64,000 bases of DNA from Diplocarpon mali (GCA_024741835.1 JAENRP010000070.1:1-64000); one strand, 5' to 3'; numbered from the stretch's first letter, positions 34,457 through 49,915 are shown. The notes: a model not told the origin generated them from the sequence alone. A program made the numbers and translations.

Positions 34457-36335
34457 GTGTTGGTTTCATAAGGTGTGTACACTGAAATGAAATGATTCAA
34501 GGTTTATTTGTAGTTGTAGATGAAGTTGATGATCTAGTCAGAGAGAGAGAGAAATACTCGAGGGCAGCCGATGCCAAGATCATCACGTGACCCCAATCAC
34601 TCTACTCCTATAGAAAGATGTACAGCAAAAAATATATAGATAAGCAAATGATATGGTGCGTGGCAGCCCTGGAGTTGGTAGTATCGTAAAGCAAATTGCG
34701 AGAATCTACCATGTAAAGAGAATGTAGATTCAGGGCTCTATGGAGCAAGCTCGACAAGTAAAGGAATAGTAGATAGGATGACATGGCAGCTTAGTCAGCA
34801 CAGTATAGAACATCCAACCCGAGTTTCCAACACAAACAACCCAACTACTATACTAGAGCCTGTATGAAATTGAGACATGGATGCCAGCAGATAAGAACTT
34901 GCAAAATTGGGTTCGTTGCTAGAGTCCCTCTGAAGTTCAATCAAGAAGCAGAGCGTTGATAGACAGAGAAGATTGACCATAAGGTTGCAGATGCTGGCAA
35001 GGGGGATAAAGGTACAGTTTCGAGGCCGCAAAAGAGCGAGGCAAACAGGCTATTAAAGGCCATTCCACAAATTTGGGCCGCTTCCATTAGTTTATATCCG
35101 CGAGCGTCCACCAATATTGTAGGTGCTCTGGCGAGGATGCTATAGCTAATCAGCCTGTGCAGATAAGTGAAAGCTTCTAGTAGATTGAAAGTATAGCAAT
35201 AGAGTATCTTGTTGACATTATCACTCTGCTATGCAAAGAAACGTAGCGATTTTGGAGCCTGGTCCTCCAAGGTTCGGTCCAAGTGGGGGCTGGAATGATA
35301 TTCTCAATGCCTCTTTCACCTGGGCATGTATGCTCGTCTAGTCATTTGAGGAGAGTCGTGCTTAGCGGGCTTTACGCCACATTTCAGGATCATTGACTAT
35401 GATAGTCAACAAGGCCTGACTCTTAACATCCCGCGGTGAGGTTGACGGAGGGCATCAATCCACTTTTCGGCCTTTTGGCTTCGAGTCGCCGACCTAGTAC
35501 GAGCATAGGCCAGCCCCAAAACAACAAATTCCGCTATCAAATGGCCGCTGTGTTGGCGAGTTGTTCCTCGAGTTTCCGCACTCTCCCAGCCCCTGATCCC
35601 AGACACGCCAGACATAGTATATATAAAATAAACAACCTACTACAGCCCCATTAGGGAACAAAGGAGATCTGGTGTCTTATCACAAGAGTGCTCCTCTGCC
35701 AGCAGGTCAGCAAAGGTACGTTTTTTATTGTTCTTGTTATTATTTTAAAAAGCCGCCCCCCCCTTGAAAGGCTGGAAAAGTCAGGAAGCCGACGAGTAAG
35801 TAGCCTTTATCTCTCGGTACCAGCCTTTCTCAAATCAGGTAGGTTTCCTCCGTTGGCCTGCCGTACATACAGTTTCATGGCTGGAGCGGCGTCTCTACTC
35901 AAGCACATACCCGTCAACTAACTCCCCAAAGTGCAAGGCGCGTGCTAGAGAGCATATATCTGAAGTTGAAAATCATCCGCGCAGGGTTCTGCCTGGCGAA
36001 ATCGTGGTTCCATTTTGCCAGCGACATTGCTGCGACCGCCTTCCCATATCTACATCCACACCCTAGCACGCCATCGGCCTCTTGCAATCACGCCAGATCA
36101 CACCGTTGGATATTGAAACAGTATAATCCCTCTAGGAGCAAGAGATAATCTGGCGAACATAACTTGAGCATCACTGGCTTGCTCCCTTCTTTTATAACGC
36201 TCCACCCCATTCCACTCATTGTCACTCCAACTTGCTCAGCATCTCTCTCTCGTGACCCGCAAGCAAAACAATCAAGGATTGCCTTGCTATTGCACAGCCG
36301 GCGTTCTTTCATTCGATCTTCCAAACCCAGCCGCA

Positions 36336-37143
36336 ATGGCCGCCGCCATGACGGCTCCCTTGGTATCTGAAGATATCATTCGAATTTCCACCTCACCACG
36401 CAGACTCAGCGGGTCTACCAGTCAAAGCTCTGTCGCTGTCACAAACACCACATACGCCGCAAAGCGAGATCTCCTGATCGTCTCTCCGTATGAAGAAGAA
36501 GCCCACCAGCTCGATCTCTCCACCTTGGATACGGCAAGTCAAATCCTTGCAAAAGCGCTCGCCGATTTGAGGTTCATCAGAGACGACCACCGCACAGCTC
36601 CTTATGTCGATTCCTTCAACTGGCCCGAGGTCATTGGATCCGTTCAAAAGTTCGCCGAGACATCCGGCTTCGAATGGAAAAAGACAGACTTCTATATCGT
36701 GGTCTTCAGAAGCCGAATCCCTCCCACAACTGTATACTCAGATCTCGGCGCTCTCGACAAAGACGCGCATGCTGAAGCAACCGCGAGCGGAGGATTCCTG
36801 AAGTAGGTCAAGATTTCGAGGCAATATTTGGCCTCGTGCTCACATGACACAGGTACAAATTCTCAACCCCAGATGCTAATGGTCGGAATCTTGCAACTTG
36901 CGTCTGGCGGAATCTGCATGACGCGAAGGTTGGAAGTCTTGGACCTCTTCACCGGAAGGCTGCTGGAGCTGCGAGACACTTGTAAGTGATGGTTTGGCGT
37001 GTGATTCCCTCCCTATTGATAGCGTTGTCGTCAAAACCATAACCGACTGATCATGCAGGTACACCCATTGGGAAATTGAGCGCTTGAGGCTTGTCATTGA
37101 TGATGATGTCAAGTCCTGGGATATCGTCAAGTGGGTTGATTGA
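36336..37143 (+). CDS. UPF0643-like conserved fungal protein
   Basis: Exons 36336-36802, 36853-36981 and 37059-37143, introns 50 and 77 bp, encode 226 residues. The conserved parts are FYIVVFRSRIPPTT followed by LGALDKDAHAEA, GRNLATCVWRN and a C-terminal YTHWEIERLRLVIDD...W-VD end. These match the UPF0643 family found in ascomycetes and fission yeast, whose function is unknown. The first of two close in-frame ATGs (36336, 36348) is used; the upstream frame is also open but has poor composition and looks like leader. There is no signal peptide or membrane segment. Both introns split codons in phase 2 and restore the conserved Lys-Tyr and Leu-Tyr junctions. Confidence 0.82.
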
Positions 37144-38350
37144 GAACGAGTTGGATAAATGAGAGTGTTTGCGATGCATTGAGCGATATGGCGTTCTGGA
37201 CGCTGCGTCCTGAGGGGCCAAAGTGCATCTGGAGTTGGTGGCTAAACTTTGCATAGAAATGACAATCAGAGGGCTCTAGACATATTGATGTATTAGTTAG
37301 CTTCGTTGCCTCTCAAAGAAGTGATAATGTAGAGTGACATACTGAATTTCTGTCTTGGGCTCAATCTACAAAGGATATGGGAAGTTGAACAGAGATATAC
37401 TCACGACACCAACAGCAAAGTAAAAATCAAATGGAATTGGTGGATATTTGAAAGGGCGCTTTACATGTATAAACATAACAGCCGTTGAATGGAATTCCCT
37501 TCACCTAGTCCCCCACGAGAGTGAAATCAGCTTCTAAAGGCAGCTTCTGANNNNNNNNNNNNNNNNNNNNNNNNNCTCTTTCTCTATAGTAAACACGCCA
37601 GTAGGCAGAAAAAAAGTACAGCATTGTTCTTGTGCTCCCAGAAATCAAACAGTGCCTTGTAACATATGAAGTGTATGGGGTCACCTTGGGTTGTTTACCG
37701 GTGTAAGGTCTGTTGAAGAGATTAAAGTGGAGTAACACGTTTAGCTAACAGGTTTCGCATCCCTTTCCAGAGTTTTCTGTCTAATCTGAGAGAGTATACT
37801 AGTTCGGAGGTCTACACAAAGGCTATCTTGAGATTTATTTAACTTATTGAAGTAGTGAATGTACGACACTTCGACTTAGGCATTATCGTTGGTGATTTCA
37901 AGACAAAACTGCAGAACTGAAGCTTATGAACTTCTTGAACATGTCATGCACCTCATCTTGGCATACAAACCATGAGCAGAGTACATTAGGCTCATTGAAA
38001 TGGCATGTCGTTGATGAGGCTGGACCTTCATGTGGGGGTCATATGTGTTGTGTGGGGGGGNGTGCAGAGCCTCACTTCGAAGTTTGAAAGCGGGCTGCCA
38101 AAAGGCAGGAAGTTGCTTATCACAGTTTCGTGGATTCTAGACGCGACACTTTCCTGTCCCCTGTCCCGCGCCTCACCCCAATCTAGGCAGGAATCTTCAA
38201 TTACTTCTTGATCTCACATTGTGTCCTGAAAGAACTGCTTAATTCCTCCGCGAGCTCTCCAACCCCGCCAAACCTTTCCACGAAGCAAGCAGCTCTCCTT
38301 TTAGTAACCTCCCCGAGGTTTCACTGTACTCCGAATTGAGTATCACAAGC
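37144..38350. other. Intergenic region with assembly gap
   Basis: 1.2 kb without a recognised gene. It includes a 25-base run of N (37551-37575) and a single N at 38061 after a G run. The last few hundred bases are probably the NatA-subunit promoter and leader. Confidence 0.6.
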
Positions 38351-41044
38351 ATGCCACAGGTGCTCAGTGCGAAAGAGCAATCGCTCTTCCGCACAATTGT
38401 GCGCAACTATGAGGACAAACAGTACAAGAAAGGTTGGTGAAAAGCCTCATCTACCTATCTGCAACTGCTGACAGCTTACAGGTGTCAAGGCCGCCGACCA
38501 AATCCTCAAGAAGAACCCCAAGCATGGTGATACCTTGGCCATGAAGGCTCTCATAATGAATTCTCAGGGGAAGACCGAGGAAGCCTTCGCCCTGGCCAAA
38601 GTTGCCCTGACGTGCGACATGAAGTCGCATGTGTGCTGGCACGTCTACGGGCTGCTCTACCGCGCTGTGAAGAACTTCGAGGAGGCTATCAAGGCATACA
38701 AGTTTGCGCTGAGGCTGGAACCCGATTCCCAGCAGATTCAGCGCGACCTGGCCTTGCTGCAGGTACAAATGCGGGATTACGAGGGCTATGTCGCCAGTCG
38801 CAGGGCAATGCTACAAGCAAGATCTACATTTCGGCAAAGTTGGACTGCGTTGGCTGTGGCGCTTCATCTAAGTGGAGAATTGGCTGAGGCAGAGCGTGTG
38901 TTGACAGCGTACGAGGATACGCTGAAAAACCCTCCATTGAAAACCGACCTGGAGAATTCGGAAGCGGTCATGTATAAGAATTCCCTGATTGCGGAACAAG
39001 GGAATATTCAGCAAGCTTGGGACCATTTGCAATCGGCTGGGAAGTACAATCTCGACAGACTTGCGGTCCAGGAACTTCGGGCGACATACCTTATGAAGCT
39101 CGATAGGAAGCAAGAAGCTGTCCAGGCTTACAGATCGCTCATCGACCGAAACTCCGAAAACAAGGCGTATTACTATGGACTGGTGGAGGCAATGGGGCTA
39201 GCAGAAACCGATCACCAAGCGCGCAAGGCGGTCTTTACCGAATATGCAGAGAAATATCCTCGATGCGATGCGGCTCGTCGGTTACCGTTGGACTTCTTAG
39301 AGGGTGAGCTAAGCTCAGGGTGCCGAAGTTGGGTGATTGCTAATCCGTGGTAGGCGAAGAGTTCAGAACAGCTGCGGATTTATACATTCGCCGGATGCTG
39401 GACAAGGGAGTTCCCTCGACGTTCGCCAACCTCAAGCACCTGTACTCAAATCCTGCCAAGAAAGAATTGCTACTAGCTTCGGCCAAGAAATACATCGATA
39501 GCGACAGGAGTGAGGCAAACGCAGAGCCAAAGACAAATGGTGATACATCTAAGGGTGTATCTGCAGCCTACTACTTCCTGGCTCAGCACTACAACTATTA
39601 CTTAAGTCAAGATCTGGACAAGGCGCTAGAATATATTGAAAAGGCGATTCAGCTCGAACCAAAAAGCGTCGATTTCCACATGACGAAAGCCCGGATATGG
39701 AAGCACCGTGGCAACAGTCACAAGGCGTCTGAAATTATGGAGGAGGCCCGTTTGTTGGATACAAGAGACAGACATGTCAACACTAAAGCTGCGAAGTACC
39801 AACTGCGTAATGATGAGAACGAAGCCGCTCTCAAGACCCTGGGACTGTTCACTAGAGCGGAAACCGTCGGTGGACCACTAGCCGATCTTCACGACATGCA
39901 ATGCATGTGGTTCTTGACCGAGGACGGCCAATCTTACGCTCGTCAAGGAAGGTTGGGACTCGCACTGAAGCGCTTCACAGCCATCTACAATATCTTTGAA
40001 GTATGGCAAGAAGACCAATTCGATTTCCACAGCTTCTCGCTACGCAAAGGTCAAATTAGGGCTTATGTAGATATGATCCGATGGGAGGACCATCTAAGGG
40101 AGCACCCGTTCTTTAGCAGAGCTGCTACATCGGCCGTTGAGATATACCTCATCATCTACGACAAGCCGCTATTGAACGGTACGAATGGAGATGCAGACGC
40201 CAACGGCGACGATGCCGCAGAGCGGAAGAAAGCTGCGAAGAAGGCGCGAAAAGATGCGCAAAAAGCAGAACGAGAGGCTGCTGCCAAGAAAGCCGAGCCA
40301 AACAAGACCGTCCGGATCGCGGACGAAGCAGCCCAGAAGAAGAAGGATGACGATCCAGAGGGTGTCAAGCTCGCTGCTACATCAGAGCCATTGACTGACG
40401 CGATGAAGTTCTTGACACCTCTCCTGCAGTACAGCCCAAAGAGTGTCGATGCACAGCTTGCTGGGTTTGAGGTGTACATCCGAAGAAGTAAGCATCACAT
40501 CTCAAATTCGAGTTGAGATATCATGAGTTAATGTAAAACAGAAAAGTATCTACTCGCTCTGAAGTGCCTGCTGGCCGCTGCAGCTCTCGACAAAGAGCAC
40601 TCCAAGGTCCACGAGCAAGCTATCCGCTTCAAGCTCGCCGTTGACACCGACTCCACCAGCATCTCCCCTGTCGCAAAAGATGTCATCGCCTCCGAATTCA
40701 CCATGCTACCGTCATCTGTCAACCTCGGCGTGTACAACGACGAGTACCTCGCAAAGCACAAAAACAGCGCACGCTGCACCTTATCCGCGCTCAGAGTCCG
40801 GAAACTGCTGCAGCCTGACTCCGCCACCGCCATTGGAAAAGATGTAGCTGCCACTCTCCAGCTACCGACCATCACCCTTGAAGAGGCTGCGCAGGCCCTT
40901 CAGTCGCTGCAACTGTGGAAAAGTGGTGAAGTTGAAGCTTTCAAGACGAGGGCGGCGGGGAAGTGGCCCCATGCTAGCATCTTTTCTTCCTCTACACCTG
41001 CGAAAGGCCTTTCTGTGCCCCTGCGACAGAGCGCGCCGGAATAG
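38351..41044 (+). CDS. NatA N-terminal acetyltransferase auxiliary subunit (Naa15/Nat1)
   Basis: Exons 38351-38432, 38482-39303, 39354-40487 and 40542-41044, introns 49, 50 and 54 bp, giving 846 residues. It is built almost entirely of TPR-type helical hairpins. The start LSAKEQSLFRTIVRNYEDKQ and GYLLYRAVKNFEEAIKAY-like and KALEYIEKAIQLEP repeats are typical of the large NatA subunit that anchors the Naa10 catalytic subunit to ribosomes and acetylates nascent Ser/Ala/Thr N-termini. A highly charged lysine/alanine-rich insert (about 610-660, AERKKAAKKARKDAQKAERE) sits where the family has its basic loop. The final residues are Ser/Pro-rich and disordered. The 3' end faces TIM54. Confidence 0.95.
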
Positions 41045-41355
41045 CGCCGCTATACTCATTCTACTTGATTCGTAGACGGCGGCGTGGGCGAGCTTTTTGG
41101 GCTTCGGTAGCTCATGTGTGTACTCTGGGGACCAAAATAAAATAGACGAAAGTTTTTCCTTCGTGGCGTGCATGCTTGGCAGATGAATGCCGGGGAGATT
41201 GTATGGCATTTTGAATGTCGACAGGCGTCCTGCCGGATATGCTTCGCTTGCTAGACATCAGTATATAATTACAGGCTCTGTCGCCATCCCTATCATACAA
41301 TTTTTCATCTTCACCTCTAGAATATTACACATCCCTGACACGAAACCCACAACAT

Positions 41356-42868
41356 CTATTTCAGAACCTCTTCTCCTTGCTGATTCTCGACCCTCTTCTC
41401 CTTCCCAAATCCCATCCACCTCCACCCGTTCCGTCCGAGACTCCTCAATCCGCCCTTGATCCAGCCCTCAATCTCCTCCTCTTTAATCACCATCTGAGCC
41501 GCCTTCGCCTCGTCCTCGGCTGTCAACTCGGCTCTACGCATACGGCTCGCGATACGTGGATCCAGGATGACGGGCTCGAGCCAGGTGCGCTCGGCTTCAC
41601 CAGGGACCCGAATCCGCGCGTTTTTATGCCATTCCTTTTCTTCCTCCAGGAGGGCGGCTTGTATCTCGGCTGTTTGCGGGACAGCAGGTGTAGTCTCCCC
41701 GGAAGAGGATTCGGAAGAGGGGGAGGGGGAATCGGAAGCAGACGCGACCTCTTCTTCCGAGGTCGAAGTGGCGTGATACGGGCGGTACGTCGACAGAATG
41801 ATAGCAGCCGTGTCACGACCAATGGAGTCGGCCAGTACCCGTCTATTCAGGAACCGATACAATCGCTTCGGCGTGTTGAGGAAACCAAGGATGTGCGGGA
41901 AAGAGATTGGGACCGCGGGCTCGAGTTCTGAGGGCAGGTCTGGGGGTGTAGGGGCCGTTGGGTAGGCGGAGACGGGGACGAAGGGCGCGGGCTGAGGGGG
42001 TTTCTTTGGTCCCTCGGGAGATGATGCACTGGCTTCTTCAGTGGGTTTGGGGGAGCCGGCTTCCCGTGGTTCAGAGAGGAGGGTTATGCCTGGAGCAGTC
42101 TCCCCCGTTTCCTTCTCCTTGGGCTCCTCCACGATGGGCTTCTCTTCCTCGGGCTCCAATCTCGGAGGCGCGTGTAGAGGCCCTAACCAGCCTTCATGCA
42201 AACCCCTCACATACTCCTTCCATGTATGCCGTCCAATCACTATATCCCCCCCCGGTCCCTCAAACTCCCGAATCGCATTCCCCCTCCTGGTCTCCATCAC
42301 CACATCCTGTTCTGTCCTCTGTTCAGGCGGTAGTCTCTGCTTCCTGATCTTTTCTGCCAACTCGGCCCTCACATCTCCCTCTTTCCTCCCTTGCACAAAG
42401 TCCCAGTCTAAGCCCGACGCAACGAGGATCGGCTTCACATACTCCTTAAAGTGATCCTGTGCGACCCTCAGGCCGTCGGTCGGCGGCCCCTCCAGGAATA
42501 CCGTCAGTTTCCTCGGCATCTCGCGCGGGTTGAGCGGCTCCTTAGAGATGTGCTCGACGAGCTTGCACCATTTGCGCTGGGCCCGCCGCGTCTCTCGCTG
42601 GTCGTAGATGACCGCTGCCGTAAACGTGCCAGTCAGAGTGAGGAAGATGGTCCAGTTTCGGGAGGGCAGCTTGGGCCGGAAGTTTTCGCCGAACCCCATG
42701 TACTTCCACATGGGGTTGGGTGGTTTGAGGGGTTTGGCAGGTTTGGCATCTTCGCGGAAAACTCCAGGTGTTGGGAGGGCATTTTGCTGGTGATTGTTAG
42801 AAATTATTCTAGGTTGTGGGGGGGCTGATGGCGGATACCTCTGCAGCTCGGGGCTTCACATCCACCAT
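41356..42868 (-). CDS. Mitochondrial inner-membrane translocase subunit Tim54
   Basis: Exons 42839-42868 and 41356-42786 (52-bp intron) encode 486 residues. A proline-rich start (PAKPLKPPNPMWKYMGFGEN) leads to one membrane helix at about 55-72 (WTIFLTLTGTFTAAVIY), followed by a large intermembrane-space domain. Family blocks are RKLTVFLEGPPTDGLRVAQD and the FKEYVKPILVASGLDWDFVQ segment, then GRHTWKEYVRGLHEGWLGPL. Tim54 stabilises the TIM22 complex that inserts carrier proteins into the inner membrane. A long acidic/proline-rich low-complexity stretch (about 215-295) interrupts the domain. The 10-codon first exon (MVDVKPRAAE) is inferred from a phase-0 GT-AG intron and a good ATG. Confidence 0.93.
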
Positions 42869-44345
42869 GGTATTGGCCTACGAAAGAGACCTACAGAGTT
42901 GAGCTCTAGAAGAAATACGCGTGGCGGAAGTATCTTGATCGACCTCCCGCCTGTTCTGCTGAAGCTTGAAACTTTTTTTGGGGGGGTGAGCCGGCGAGCA
43001 TCTTAATCCGCTCCGGCTTCCTCACGTGATATAGTATCTAATGGCACGCCGATGCTCCATCGCGCTACGCTGTCGGATGAAGTGATGCTCTATTAGCCAT
43101 TGAATATGATGTGAGCTGGCACACTTTTCCTTTTCTGAGGCACCGTCTGACTTCCGCATACCAAGCTCCGACTCTCTTGTCAAGAGCACCAGTGTCCAAG
43201 TCTTGAATTCTTGTCCAATTCTTGAATTCTTGGATTCTTGGCTTTGGGTATCTAACCTACCATCCATACTTTTGGAGACGCAAATACCACCGGGCCGAAT
43301 GCTGCAGCTCCCTGCTGTGTAGGAGTCAACAATCACCCTCGCCCTCACTCTCTCCCTCACTCGGTCTGTAACCTCTTCGGCTGAGGAAAGGCAGATTGTC
43401 ATTGTGAGAAAAGGGGGCGATCGACTCTCCGGGGGACGTACCGCACTGACAAGCCTGTTCTAGTCCTGCCCTGAAACCCGTGAAATGCTGCAGCGTGTTC
43501 CAGAGAGATGATCCGATCTCACTTTGTCCTTCGATACGCAGCATATGCAGAGCGCAAGAAGTCGGCCGCACTGTAGTCTACAAATGCGAGGCACGCTGCG
43601 GTCATTCCAGGGGGCTCTCTGGTTGCTGCGGTACGAGTACACGCCAGGTGAGACAGCAGGATGGAGGGACAGGAGGATGAAAGAGACAAAAGGATGAGAG
43701 AGACAGATAGAATATTCAAGACATCCACCAGTTCTGCTAAGCGGCACACCATTGTTTCTCCATCATACCTCGATCATCCGTTGTAAACCGAACAGAGCGC
43801 ACCGAGGCAACAAACTGAACACGCACGGATAATGCAGAGCGGCTATTGACTTTGGGGGCAACGAGTGGACGCCCGCGGAAGAAGGAAAATGCCTGCGTTT
43901 GTGAATCGTGATCTTCTCGTTCCCACAGGCCGCAGGGTGCAATCCAGTCCAGTTGTTTACTGTCTTGCTCGATATACCGTGTGTACCAGTACGCTCACTG
44001 TCCCCTGAACTCGCTTCACGCGTATCTAGTCTAGCGCCGCTATTCCCTCTCGACATCTACCCCTTCTCCAGGTTTGCATCGCAGACAATCAGCCATATCG
44101 TCGACAGAGGAAGAACCTTGCCATCCGACCCTCAATCTCCCTCCCCAGCTCCGTGCGACTCGTGGCAGCTAGACGTCAGAAATTGCTGTAAACTGACGCA
44201 GGCCCGTTGGTGTGACGGTGTGCCGAGTACATCCAGTTCAATTCAACTCAATTCAGCCCGACCTACACGACAGCGAGTCGGTCCAGAGCACCTGTCAAAC
44301 AACACACTCTAGTTCTTGGAGACTGGCATCTCTCGAGCCTCCAAC
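42869..44345. promoter_or_regulatory. Divergent intergenic region, TIM54 / COT1 kinase
   Basis: 1.5 kb between divergent start codons. Several short open frames exist on both strands, none recognisable. The stretch nearest the kinase (43900-44345) probably includes a long leader, common for this gene class. Confidence 0.45.
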
Positions 44346-46505
<2,160 letters not shown>

Positions 46506-46968
46506 CGTAGACGGGCGTGTTACACGCTGGGATTGGCATTCCAGGGCCTCTTGCACTTGACATACCCCTTGTGGGTTGCCCCTGGCCTATTCACATTTGA
46601 GATTTTTGAGCCTACCTTGTAAGCCATTTCACCCTGTTCCTCTCCGTGCAGGAAAGCATTTCTCGCCGACCATATTGCGTACCGAGCTCTCTGTTGATGG
46701 CGTGGGAAGTTGATACGCACTTTCGGACGTTGTAGCGTCAGGGGTCTGTATAGGGACTCGCAGGCACGAGCATTTTCGGCATCTGTCCTTGAAGAAAGAG
46801 CTTGGTTTGTTTGCATTTTAGGGCGCAGGTCTTAGATTCGACGTATGCACTGTACCCGTCAAAGCCTGCCCGTCGTGAATGGAGGGCTTGACAAATGCAT
46901 CTAGTCGTTGTCAAGTAATATTACACTCAAACTACCCCCAAACTCCATAGTATGATGTGGTGCTCTCC

Positions 46969-47703
46969 TCAGCGCCTTGGATTTCCTGAAGGAGCTAAGC
47001 CCGGCACACCGCTGTATCTCTCCTCTCGCTCCGTCTTGAACATGACCTGAACCCAGAACTCCTTCAAGTCCGGGTCCCACCACGTATAATACCTCTCGTT
47101 CGTCCGGTCCACTTCCCTCGCCTGCAGCTTGAATCCACAGGTCTCGTACGGCTCGGCCGCGACCAACATATACTGGAAGTTCTTGTCGGGGGGGTCATCG
47201 ACCTTCTGCTCAAACGCACTCATGAACCGCACCTTGGGCGTGACATCCGGCGCAATCTCAGGATACTGCAGCTGGAACACCAAGCCCTGCTGCCTCGTTA
47301 CCGGATCCCTCGTCTTCGTGATCTTGTACCCCGGCCGTCCGATCTTCACCACGTTCCTCTTGACCGCCACCTGCGCGCCCACCATGCCGACCGGCATCCC
47401 CGTAACTGGATCCAGCCCAGCGCGGCCCTCCTTCTGCTCCTTGGCTTGCCGGCGCGCCAGGTTCGTCTGGTGCTTGCGACCCTGCGTATGGGCGAGGTAG
47501 GAGCCATCATTTTGGTGGACGGTCAGGCAGAGCCGGCATTCGAAGGAGCCAACGTGGTTCTTGAAGAAGTATGGGTCTTTGTCGAGGTCGATGGTCTCGA
47601 GGGCCAGCTTGCGCAGGCGCTCGCGGCGGTCGGCGTTGGTTGCCGAGGTGGAGGCGACGCCGCCGCCGCCGAATTTCGACCCCGCGCGGTTCTGGTAGTC
47701 CAT
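46969..47703 (-). CDS. Splicing factor 3A subunit 2 (SF3A66/Prp11)
   Basis: An intronless 244-residue protein. The start MDYQNRAGSKFGGGGV is diagnostic. A U1/matrin-type zinc finger follows (FECRLCLTVHQNDGSYLAH; Cys55, Cys58, His72, His78), then the conserved GRPGYKITKTRDPVTRQQG block and the FKLQAREVD...YYTWWDPDLKEF region. SF3A2 belongs to the U2 snRNP and helps bind the branch-site region in pre-spliceosomes. The C-terminal proline-rich tail of animal proteins is absent, as usual in fungi. It lies 247 bp from, and divergent to, the tubulin cofactor E gene. Confidence 0.96.
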   Translation of the reverse strand: MDYQNRAGSKFGGGGVASTSATNADRRERLRKLALETIDLDKDPYFFKNHVGSFECRLCLTVHQNDGSYLAHTQGRKHQTNLARRQAKEQKEGRAGLDPVTGMPVGMVGAQVAVKRNVVKIGRPGYKITKTRDPVTRQQGLVFQLQYPEIAPDVTPKVRFMSAFEQKVDDPPDKNFQYMLVAAEPYETCGFKLQAREVDRTNERYYTWWDPDLKEFWVQVMFKTEREERYSGVPGLAPSGNPRR

Positions 47704-47950
47704 TGTGGGGGATTGACGGGGTGGTTTGCTTCTTGTGAGTTTGAGGGTGTTATGGTTGAGGTTGTCGAGAGTAGCATCAGCCGGCTGCAGAGCGCGCGGA
47801 AGGTGGTCCAGCAAAATATGTTCGCTTGCGCAGCCGAGTCTCAGCCTTCTGTACCAAGACCAAGGCTACCGCCCAGTCACCAGCATCTCCATGCCGCACT
47901 TTCGACACCGACTTGATGAAACTTCTTGGGACGACCTGTCAAGACTGGAA
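47704..47950. promoter_or_regulatory. Shared promoter, SF3A2 / tubulin cofactor E
   Basis: 247 bp between two divergent start codons; no specific element was identified. Confidence 0.5.
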
Positions 47951-49731
47951 ATGTCATCAGGCTACCATGTAGGTAAGGATATTAATCTTTGACCTGGTTT
48001 GCATCCATGACTGCGTCCACACGCGCTCGTCACCTGCCACCTACCTACGTTATATCTGCGCACTCTCAGGACTGATAACATCTAGGCAAACGAGTCTCTT
48101 TGAAAGGGAGACTATGTACCATCCGCTACATCGGTCCTGTGGAAGGTACCAAATCAGATAAAGATTACCTCGGAGTCGAATGGGACGACTTGAAGGGCAA
48201 ACACGACGGTACCTACCAAGGCAAGAGATATTTCACATGTAAGTCCAGTGGCAGCCCAGTAGTAAATCTTTTTATATTCACATTCGCACGCAGGTTGCAG
48301 CCAATCGCCCACAGCCGCGTCGTTCGTGCTGTCGTCTTCCTGGACCGCCGACCCCGAGCAGTCCTTCGTCTCGGCCGTGAAAGAGAAGTACGGCGCGCCA
48401 GCGGGAGCAGATGACTCGGACGTGATTGTTATCTCTGGCAAGACTGTCGAGGAAGTCGGGTTCGACAAGATCAGAGCTCAGCAAGCGAGACTCCATGAGC
48501 TGAAGATTGTGCTGGTCGATGGCCAGAGAGTCAGCCGTGCGGAGAACTCGCCTGGAGAGATCCGCACTGTGTGTCCGAAGATTGAAGAGCTTGACCTGAG
48601 CAGGAATCTGATCCGAAACTTTGCTGAGGTTGCGGATATCTGTAAGGAACTCGAGGCGCTGAAGAGCTTGCGGCTTAGGTGAGTTCTGCCGGTCCATGCA
48701 GCTGCATGAGATAGATATTGATATGTGCTCAGTGGTAATCGCTTCTCAGACCTTGCTGGGCAGCACAGCTTGGAAAAGGGGCGGCCGCATGATCACGCAT
48801 TTACAAAAGTCACGGATCTGACAATGGATGAGATGCTACTCGATTGGAGTGGTTTCGTTTACGCTGTGGCTCAGTTTCAAGAGCTGAGAAGCTTCGAGGC
48901 GTCAATGAACGGCCTGGAAAACCTTGCCGTTACTCCTCCAGCGGAACGACTCACGTCACTCACTCTGGAGTACAATTCGTTTGAGAGTCTCACAGACATC
49001 ATCATACTAAGAGAATTGAAATTCCTCGAGGTGTTGCGCCTGAAAGGCAATGAGATCTCCAAGATTTCCACCGAGCCAAAAAGCAGAGCAGACGTTCCAG
49101 CGTTTGGAAAGCAATTGCGCTATGTTGATTTGTCGTACAACGCCGTATCTGACTGGCAGTTCGTCGACGAGATAGACCGTGTCTTCCCAGGCATGACCGC
49201 TCTCCGGTTCGCCCACAACCCTATATACAAGACCAGCAAGAACGTCGGCTCGTTCACGAGTATGGATAATTCGTACATGCTCACTCTCGCCCGACTCCGA
49301 AACTTAGAGACCCTGAATTTCAGCAGGATCACCTCCGCCGACCGCACGAATTCAGAGATGTTCTACCTCTCCCTGATCGCCAAAGAGGCCTCGGAAGCGC
49401 CCGAGGGCAAAGAGCAGGACACGATTGCCCAGCACCCGCGATACGCCGAGCTCTGTGAGAAGTACGGCACGCCCTCCATCGCGCGCAAGGAGGCGCGCGT
49501 TGTGAACCCCAACTTCCTGGAAGCTCGTTTGATCAGGTTTTCCTTCTACATGCCGCCAAACACGCAAGCCGACCAGCAGCAGGAGATCAGGTTGGCGCGG
49601 CAGATTCCCATGTCATTTGACGTGTACGGATTGAAGGGGCTTGTCGGGAGGATATTCGGCGTCCGGCCACTCTCGATGCGTCTGATATGGGAAACTGGAG
49701 AATGGGACCCGGTGGCAGGGTATGAGGATTT

Positions 49732-49764
<33 letters not shown>

Positions 49765-49915
49765 CGACCAGGATCGAGCGGCTGATCAGAGGATCAGGCA
49801 GACGAGGCCGAAGGGGAGGTGGATGAGACGGGAAGTTGAGATTGAAGACGGCACCAGACAGTTGGGGAGTCTGGTTGATGGCCTAGAGGCGACTGTGAGG
49901 ATAGAATTGAGATGA
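47951..49915 (+). CDS. Tubulin-folding cofactor E (Pac2/TBCE)
   Basis: Exons 47951-47972, 48086-48238, 48294-48678 and 48733-49915; introns 113, 55 and 54 bp. The product has 580 residues. An N-terminal CAP-Gly domain (about 7-70; YLGVEWDDLKGKHDGTYQGK, RYF) is followed by leucine-rich repeats (IEELDLSRNLIRNFAEV; LEVLRLKGNEISKIS; LRYVDLSYNAVSDW) and a C-terminal ubiquitin-like region interrupted by an Asp/Gly-rich run (GAC and GGC triplet repeats at about 49732-49762). The protein binds alpha-tubulin in the folding pathway. The first exon encodes only seven codons plus one base (MSSGYHV), so the CAP-Gly start depends on a 113-bp intron. Confidence 0.94.

Larger units (their letters stand above)
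31407..36335. other. AT-rich, gene-poor island
   Basis: About 4.9 kb, rich in TA dinucleotides and stop codons in all frames, consistent with repeat-induced point mutation or old repeat decay. It contains two MITE copies (31604-31714, 34051-34182), a dispersed repeat copy (about 32838-33790), a TAGG microsatellite (32253-32273) and GA/GAA microsatellites near 34407-34456. The part from 34.6 to 36.3 kb is less AT-rich but has no recognisable gene; its end should include the promoter of the gene at 36336. Confidence 0.65.
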